From Symsagittifera roscoffensis (lineage: Eukaryota; Xenacoelomorpha; Acoela; Convolutidae), in assembly GCF_963678635.1 (NCBI RefSeq), contig NC_087064.1, forward strand, positions 59,652,338-59,716,337: DNA of 64,000 nucleotides, in the 5' to 3' direction. The notes beneath the pieces were generated by a model. The model was not told the origin of the DNA and made no database searches. It worked only from the letters and a program-made list of their open reading frames with translations. A program made the translations under genes and the position numbers. Positions 56,993-64,000 of the stretch are shown here, piece after piece (positions within the stretch are counted from its first letter, which is position 1; each line of letters starts with the position of its first letter).

Positions 56993-57395
56993 TCAGCATT
57001 TTGATTATTCTACGCGTTATTGAGACTGATAGAAAAAGTATTGGATTCGAACTCTATTCAAAATTTGTCCATCTTTCTTTTCATTAGCGTTTCTCTTTTT
57101 TATTTACTATCATTTATTGATCTGCAGATTAAAATTGTATTGGACTATTTTCATGCTCAAAATTTGAATTATTTTTTTGATTTTTTACTACAGATAAATC
57201 CTATTAGCGGAGCGGTATCACAAAATAGAAGCTAACTGTGAACTTTACGAGTGAATATTTAGTTTTTGTGAACGTACTCTTTTGTGAAAATCGGCCATTC
57301 AGCTGCTTAAGATTATAGACGTTGTGCAAACATGTGATCAAAGTTATTGAACTCAATCAAAGAACTTAACTTGAATGTGTGTCAAAAACCTGTTA

Positions 57396-57401
57396 AATAA
57401 A
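57396..57401 (+). terminator. Polyadenylation signal, probably of TXNDC17
   Basis: AATAAA about 400 bases after the stop codon, followed by sequence that is T-rich. It is the first canonical hexamer that I noticed downstream. Confidence 0.4.
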
Positions 57402-58120
57402 AAGGATTTAGAAGAGTTCAATTTTTTGGCCATATTTTGTTTTCAATCGCGCTCTTGTTTGGCCGAAGCCGGTCTTTTGGTATGAAGCCTTTACATTCAT
57501 TTAATCTCAAGTGCATAAACTGTGTAAAAAATTAGATATGTTATCGAGATGATAGCAGACAAAGCGTAAATTTTGAAAACAAAGAAAAATAGTTTGGCCG
57601 CCCGATAAACGACAATTTGAATCAGGGCGTTTTTTGCGCAAATTTAGGTTTTTAGAGACGTCTTAAGGTGGAAAATGAGGTGCTTAAAGGTCAATTGATA
57701 TAACTATTGAAACCTTTTCAGCCGTAATGCGGAATGCATTTAAAATTTAGTCAGGGGTTCGAGTCCCAGCCGGGCCATTTTTTAGTGTGAATAAAGTTTG
57801 AAATTTTTCTGGGAAAAATTGAATGTCGACCCTGTTTGTCTGCTTATATTTTGACGGCTTAGCTGCCGCATCTCGGAACTCTCCTGTGCTGTCAGCAATT
57901 TTCATCGTAGATGCAAGTTTTTTTTTAAATTTACTCCTGTAATTTTCCTTTTTTTCCCATTTTTTTTAAATAGCGTTATTCGGCCTAAATGGTTTATGTT
58001 TGTTTTAAGTTGACTTTTTTGTGTCGCTTTAAGGGTAAAAAATTATTGAGTTAAGAAAATTAAGGTAGTTAGTGTTGCATAAATCAAATTTTTAAAATTT
58101 GTTAGCTTAAAATTTTTTAT
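57402..58120. other. Intergenic, with a tRNA-like B box
   Basis: No gene. GGGGTTCGAGTCCCAGCCGGGCCA at 57,755-57,778 resembles the T arm and 3' end of a tRNA, but no matching 5' half is seen; it may be a SINE fragment. Confidence 0.35.
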
Positions 58121-58129
58121 GAGAGCCAT

Positions 58130-59000
58130 TTCTTTATGGCGTTTTTCGGTGCGTACCCACGGAACCGCATTCCCGGATAGCCGAAAAACTAAATACCTCC
58201 CATTTTAATTTAATTAAATCAGTAAGCTCTACGATAAATTGAGACAAGTTTTGATTGGACAAAAAATGCCTCAAAACTTTGCAGCCTGTTAGCTAACAAA
58301 ATTCCAAAAGTTTTAAGAGATTTGATTGGCTAATACTTTTACTCTCATTGAATTAGCCAACCAAAAGTTCCCTCTTTGGTATGTTTTATGATATCCATTT
58401 TCGGCCGACAAACCCTAAAATTTTTCAATAAATGCAAATTTTGAAGGGGAGCACGCGCTCAAAAACGCAATTTTTTTTGTCAAAATTTTTCAAAAAATCC
58501 CAAAAACGGCGTTTTGGCCTGTTTTTTTAAACATTTGCCCCCCCCCTTCTCGAGAAAATCCTAGATCCGCCCCTGTATTAACATTATAATCGATGATACT
58601 TTCGGTTGGGGGCCCTTAATAGTTTTTATTGTCTGCCGGGAGGGGGATGGGGGGGCGTGGTGGGGTAAATGTGGGTATGGGACGGGGGTTATTGGGAGTA
58701 CGGCAAGGAAGAATGAAGGGACTAAGTGTGTGTGCGTGAGGGGGGGGGGGTATAGAAAGAGGGTACCCTAAATAAGAAAACAATGTACAAGAAGGGGGGT
58801 AATTGTTGAGTCGATCCAAAATTTCGCCTATCCGGGAACGAATTTATTTTTCGGCTATCCGGGAACGAATTTATTTTTCGGCTATCCGGGAACAAATTTG
58901 TTTTTCGGCTATCCGGGAACGAATTTATTCTTCGGCTATCCGGGTATTCGGCTCGGTGACATGCCACCGTTTTTTCGGCTTTATGGGCATCTACCTACCT
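58130..59000. repeat. Foldback-like element with 27-bp sub-repeats
   Basis: CTATCCGGGAACGAATTTAT-type units of 27 bases start at 58,828, 58,855, 58,882, 58,909 and 58,936. The opposite-strand form TCCCGGATAGCCGAAAAA occurs at 58,170-58,187, and both outer flanks share CATAAAG/CTTTATG with CCGAAAAA and a GGTG..CACC block, so the whole may be one inverted-repeat element of about 0.85 kb. The centre is GC-rich and G-tract-rich (58,635-58,800). Confidence 0.55.
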
Positions 59001-59545
59001 ACACACGTAGTGGCCATTCGGTAAAAACTGATAAATCGATTTAAAGCTGTTTTTTGTCTTTCGTAACTGGTATTCTGAAATTGTTTTTATTTTCAAAAAA
59101 TGTTTGTTTTGTCAATTTTACAATTTTCGTCTCAATTTTTATTCGCTAGCGTGCACATCCGCTTGCGTTGTATCGCAAGTGATGCGAAGCTACCTTCGCC
59201 TCTGTGTGTAAGCTCGACAATTCGTTCCTGCCGCTTTGTCGCTATCGTTCCTGTGGGATGTTTTCTCGCTATCTCAAAAACTTAGTATATATTGAACTAA
59301 AATTGATTTTTTTTTTAGAAAATTGAAAAACTTTCCGTTTGAAAGAAAAATGTTGGCCTATTCTTGCCGGTTTAGCTAACACTTCCCGGATCTTTCTGAA
59401 AATTGAGGTTTTTCGCTATATTTGAATTGCATGAAAGCTTTTTTCTCGCTGAACTTTTTGTTCGGGTTAAATCTATTGAGCTTATATTATATGGACAGAG
59501 CAATAATGCGTCGTTTGAAAGAAAAACATGTTTTGAAGAAAAAAC

Positions 59546-59588
59546 AGGTTTTGAAAGAGCCCCCAACAAGGGGGCTCTTTCAAAACCT
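59546..59588. repeat. Perfect 19-bp hairpin with 5-base loop
   Basis: Bases 59,546-59,564 and 59,570-59,588 are exact reverse complements around the loop AACAA. The stem contains GAGCCCCC/GGGGGCTC. No U tract follows and the setting is eukaryotic, so it is not read as a bacterial-type terminator. Confidence 0.9.
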
Positions 59589-61135
59589 AAAAGCTCGAAA
59601 GCTCTTCTTGACAACGTTATTTTTTTGGAACAACTCGCGTCCGCACCAGTATTGTCGGCTTAGTTGTCACTCGATATTTTTTTTTCAACTTTTTATCGAC
59701 TTAATGATTAAATTCCGTCCCATTTTCGGTCTACTAGCTAACAGAGCTGAGTTTGTGTGGCTCCATTTTGCTTCTGTGCTGATATTTATTCTTGTAAGTT
59801 TTCTGAAAAGATTTACCATATTATGGCGGAGAAGTTTTTAAAGCTATACCTCTAGCTTTCACAACATTGGCTTTTTTTGAAATAAATCTTTTTGTTCCGA
59901 CCATTAAAAATGGGGAGGAACTTTGTATTCGGGTGTGTTTAAGTTTTTTTTTGCTGTTTGTTTTCCACGCAAAATCAGTAACCACAATTAATGATCGGAC
60001 TGGGTTGAGTGATATATCATATTAAAGCCCTTTCGTCGTGATTCGAACCACATAAAAAATTGTCGAGAAAAACCGGTTTGAAAATTTTTTTCGTCTAATT
60101 TTGAACAGGTGAGCAGGCTTACATTGGCTTATTTTATGCTAAATTTAAATCTTGAAAATTAAGTTTTACTCGAATGAAGTTAATTTTTGGCGTATTTAGT
60201 TTTATCCTAGGAATCAAATACTTCAAAACTTTGGGAACACAATCTTGAAAAATCATTTTTCTGGATTTTTTTGTTATTTGTCTTCAAAAATTGTTTTCCA
60301 ATTTTCATATTTTACAATTACTGACGAAAATATCTAAGCTCTACTTTTTCGCTCAGATTATTTTATCACACCAAGCCGAAAAAACGACACTAATGGGAAA
60401 AATAGTTTTGTAATTTTTTAAGACTGTTCGGAACATTCTGTGCTACTTGCACACTAACCGCCTATCCTTGTTTCTCTTGTATTTTCGAGCAAAAGGGTTG
60501 AAGGTATTTGGCACTCAATTAAGTAAGATCGAGGAAGATGACATGAATAGAACACTATAACCAACCCGTGCGATTAGCAATGGTATTGTAATCAGTGACT
60601 AGACTCTTTCCCTTGAACAATTTTGCTAATAGCATGGTGGAAATGAATAATATTTACCCTTGATATTTGAGCAAGGATATTGCAATCGGGTACTAGATTT
60701 TTTGCCTTAAATAACTTTGTTCACAGAATGGTCATTTTTAGTAGAAATGGTAAATCTCTATTCTGACAAATTCTTGAAATACAAATAAAAGTACCATCAT
60801 TTAAGTATTAATTAGGTATAGACTCTTTCAGGCTGTATTTAATATTTCAAATTAATTTTTTTTGCTTCGTGATTTTCATCCTAGTTTTTGTCTATCATTT
60901 TCAGTTTTTTTAATGATAGGGATTTTTTTGGCTTACTTTTTAAAGCATAGGTTTTTTCCAATTTAAACAGTTTTTTACTATAACTGAAAGTTCAATAATT
61001 TGTAAATTTAACAAGTTGATTTTGCGTGTTTTTTTCTTCATTTTTTTTAAAATTTAAATATTAAAACAGTTTGTTATTTAGTCAGCTTTTATTGCGTAAT
61101 TTTGAGTGCAAAATAATTTCGTATAGGATTGTGTG

Positions 61136-61205
61136 CTTCAGTATGGATGTGTCGTAAAGTTTTTTAAAACTTCAGTATGGATGTGTCGTAAAATTTTTTA
61201 AAACT
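61136..61205. repeat. 35-bp tandem duplication
   Basis: CTTCAGTATGGATGTGTCGT plus a T/A-rich tail occurs twice in direct tandem with one base difference. Confidence 0.85.
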
Positions 61206-64000
61206 TCATGAAATTTTTAATGACAGCAGTTTTGTTTTCGGCTCAAGAGGTTTCGACTCAAAAATGGTCGCCTTTAATGCCGCTTGATGAATGATTTCCA
61301 ATTGTTTTTACGGCTGTTTAGGAACTTCATCCGATACAACAATAAAGTTTTTATAGCTGTAGTTTCACCCTTTTCAAGTATTTTTTCAACTTAATTTTTC
61401 AGGTGTTTTACGTCTGTCTTACCTTTGACTATTTTGTAGTGCAATGTGTAGCGCAATTCGAAGTTTTTCAAGCCAGCTCAATACTGGCTGTTGTGTTGTG
61501 CCACGTGTTTTCATCAAATTGAGTTTCAGTATGAAACAAACGTTTGAAATTTTCGGGGGTTGTTTTTTTGGCGTTTCGTCAATTTTTTACGAGTTGGTGG
61601 CTGTGTGTTTCGCGAGTGGAGCGAAGCTCAGCTTCGCCTCTGTCAACATTTTATTCAGAGTCAAATGATAGGGTAAGGTCCAGGTTCCTGTAGTGGCAAA
61701 GGGGGTGCTGCATCTTGAACGCCTTCCCTATAATGCTTATTTAGTAAAAAGGTCTCTTTCGAGGCTCTGTAATGGTTAGGAAACTTCAAAATTTTGATTG
61801 CAAGGGATGAGGAGTTCCGCTTTGCCTCTGTTTTAAAAATATTTTGCTCAAAAAATGCCTGGATTGTGTGATATCATGAAAGGGGCCATCCCAAGCTTTC
61901 CAGCTCTCTCAAATCTTTATAAACTTTTCCGACACTTCTCAGATAATTTTTTACAAAAATATCCGTGTTTCTTGCGCGTGCTTGCCTCTCTCATCTAGTG
62001 TTTAAGAGGCCAATGGCGCTGGTTTGGTTGACCAAAAATAGATGTCATAGATATTTACCACATCATGCATCACGCACATCATGCATAGTCTCGGCGTCGG
62101 CCGATCCCTCAGAAGCGCCCCCCAAATCCGCCGCTGTGTTATAATAAGAGTTTTCTCCAAACTTAGTCGCAAATTTTTGTTTTAATTTTCTGTGTTCAGT
62201 TTATTAAATGATTTGCGTATCATCTAGAGATAAGTTAAAATTGATGAAAGATAGTGGTGTCCTGAGCTCAAAATTTATATGATATTTCATCTGTTGGGGG
62301 TTTGAAAGTTATACTCTTTGGAAGATATCGACCGTTTGGAAGAATCGATCGTTTTAATGTTGTTAGTACCATTTTTCACACTCGATGTTTGAAATTGTCC
62401 AAAATTTATTATTTTTCAATATTTTCTTGACCAAAAACTACTCGATTCGGATTAGGGGACAGTCTGAACATTCAAGGATTTGCCCTCATTTACGAGCAGT
62501 CTTGTTTTCTTTGAAATTTTGAACGAAAGGGAACTTAATTGAGTTAGCTGACTAAAACAGCAAGTTTTTCGATAAAAAACGGACCTATATATGAGCTGTC
62601 AGGCTGTATATGGCAAATTCTTTTGCGGCCTTGAATGATTGATTTCGCTACCGTAAACGTTCGTGGACTTCGAACTACTTATTCCTGGACATTCAGCCGG
62701 AATTAACCTTTTATTAAAGGCTGCCTCAATTTACTTACGAACACCCATAGATTGAAATTTGAAAGATTATTTTTATTCTGTTTTTTTCCCGCTCATCAGG
62801 CTGATTTACAACTATGCAGAACCTGAAATTGAGTTTCTTGGCATAGAGCGATCGGATTAACTGTACAATTTCCCAAATCGATTTAGGGAAAGAAAATATG
62901 GTTTTTTATTAGCTAACTTTGAGTACAGTCTAGATTCGTTCAAAATTAACCGTATTACTAAAGAAAGTTGAATTAAAACATAATTTTGTGTAATTAATAG
63001 GTTGATCCGAGCGATCTGCAGAGATGAGTCAATTCGTATTCTTTTAGTTTCAACAAATCCAGAAACTTTCTTTTTTGTTCCAACGATACCAGAAAACTTG
63101 TTTTCGGACTATCGTTTGACTGCGAATTTTGTGTCGGCTTAGATTCCAGAGCAAGTTTTTTTTTGTTTTTGAGGTATTTCGGTGTCATTGATTTCGGCAT
63201 ATTGTGTATTTGTTAAATGCCTCATAATAGGTTGTTTAATAGGTTCGTGGGACGTAAAAGTTCGGAATTTTCAAAATGTATTTAGCACAAAACTTTTTCA
63301 TGCTTTTTTCGGCTCAAAGGACGTGACCGAAGTATTGTCTGCCGAGTTACCGACTCTTAATTTTTGCCTCGGTGCTAATATAACGCTGGACAGAACACAT
63401 AAAAATTTACAAAAAAATTGTCCCAATTCTGAGAAAAACCGGTTTGAAGTTTTAAATTAAGTCATTATTTCAAAATCTTGAACTGAAACTGTTTTGCTTC
63501 AATCTGATTGGCTAGAATTAGCCAATCAAACTTTAGTACCATATCAAAAAATTCTGTTCACAATTTTAAGCCGAATTGGCCTGAATTGAAGAAGGTTTGT
63601 TAACTACTCAAATACGCTCCAGAGTTTTACCCAGATTAGAAAAAAAATACAGAAAACAGCTCCAGGAAAAAATGACCACTTTCGTGTCTGCTCAAAATTC
63701 GGCCATGTTAGTAATCGGCTTAAGAATAAAGTGATTTAATTTGTTTTAACCAAATAAACTAAAGCTATCGGTATGTTGTTCTCAGGATTTATACATCGAT
63801 GATTACAAAATACCAAAAATACGAAGTTACGGCGTAAAAAGTAGAAAGACCCGCAAATTTATACTCTCAAGCAAATTCTACGCTAATAAAAATACTTCCT
63901 TTTAATTTTCTAGCTTAGTTTGCTTAATCGACTTCACAATAACTTTCAACACCATTTAATTGACCTTCTTTATCAAAAATTGGAAAAAAGAATACGATTC

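Larger units (their letters stand above)
59001..64000. other. AT-rich right end without a supported gene
   Basis: Five kilobases with only short open frames, none with a recognised domain, splice pattern or coding bias that I would trust. It holds the hairpin at 59,546-59,588, GCGAAGC repeats at about 59,171-59,213 and 61,611-61,643, a 35-base tandem pair at 61,136-61,205 (CTTCAGTATGGATGTGTCG), and a GATTGGCTA/TAGCCAATC palindrome near 63,504-63,526. Confidence 0.5.

Overview
This is a stretch of an animal nuclear genome. Three host genes can be recognised: an Elongin A gene with introns, a CCDC103-type ciliary dynein attachment factor, and a TXNDC17/TRP14 thioredoxin-like protein. A fourth long open frame at 48,965-50,200 is not firmly identified. 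The dynein attachment factor implies motile cilia or flagella, and the AT-rich introns and transposon types fit an invertebrate. I cannot name the species.

Region 1 (1 to about 30.6 kb) is almost entirely LTR-retroelement DNA. Bases 1-6,177 hold a decayed Gypsy-like gag-pol (gag with zinc knuckles, protease, RT with YVDD, RNase H, no visible integrase), cut at its 5' side by the window edge. After it come a perfect 92-bp inverted repeat 1.06 kb apart and an LTR-like copy on the minus strand. From 8,319 to 30,606 two long direct repeats that look like LTRs (8,319-9,198 and 29,763-30,606, the second preceded by a polypurine tract) enclose about 20.5 kb. Inside, in order, are a structured leader with a perfect 19-bp hairpin, a 1.9-kb minisatellite of about 46 hairpin units of 41 bp, a 9.4-kb array of twelve roughly 835-bp units that each repeat the 5' end of gag, and about 7 kb of broken open frames that begin with an SGNH-hydrolase-like domain. 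No RT, protease or integrase is visible inside. It looks like a giant non-autonomous LTR element that shares its gag N-terminus with the gag-pol element next door. This is the best candidate in the window for something undescribed.

Region 2 (30.6-35.3 kb) holds a Penelope-like element with a PHD finger inserted in its reverse transcriptase, a GIY-YIG endonuclease and a hammerhead-like 3' motif, followed by a third, diverged LTR with its own polypurine tract.

Region 3 (35.9-42.2 kb) is the Elongin A gene, whose introns carry tandem and dispersed repeats; one of these repeats is also inserted in the giant element. Region 4 (42.8-44.95 kb) is an end-to-end Mutator-like transposon with FLYWCH and MULE domains, TIRs made of short sub-repeats and matching target duplications, itself interrupted by a 191-bp MITE. 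Region 5 (45-64 kb) holds the 48,965 gene, a foldback repeat family, CCDC103, a LINE remnant ending in an (AGT)n tract, TXNDC17, and then mostly AT-rich DNA with hairpins and short repeats but no gene I can support.
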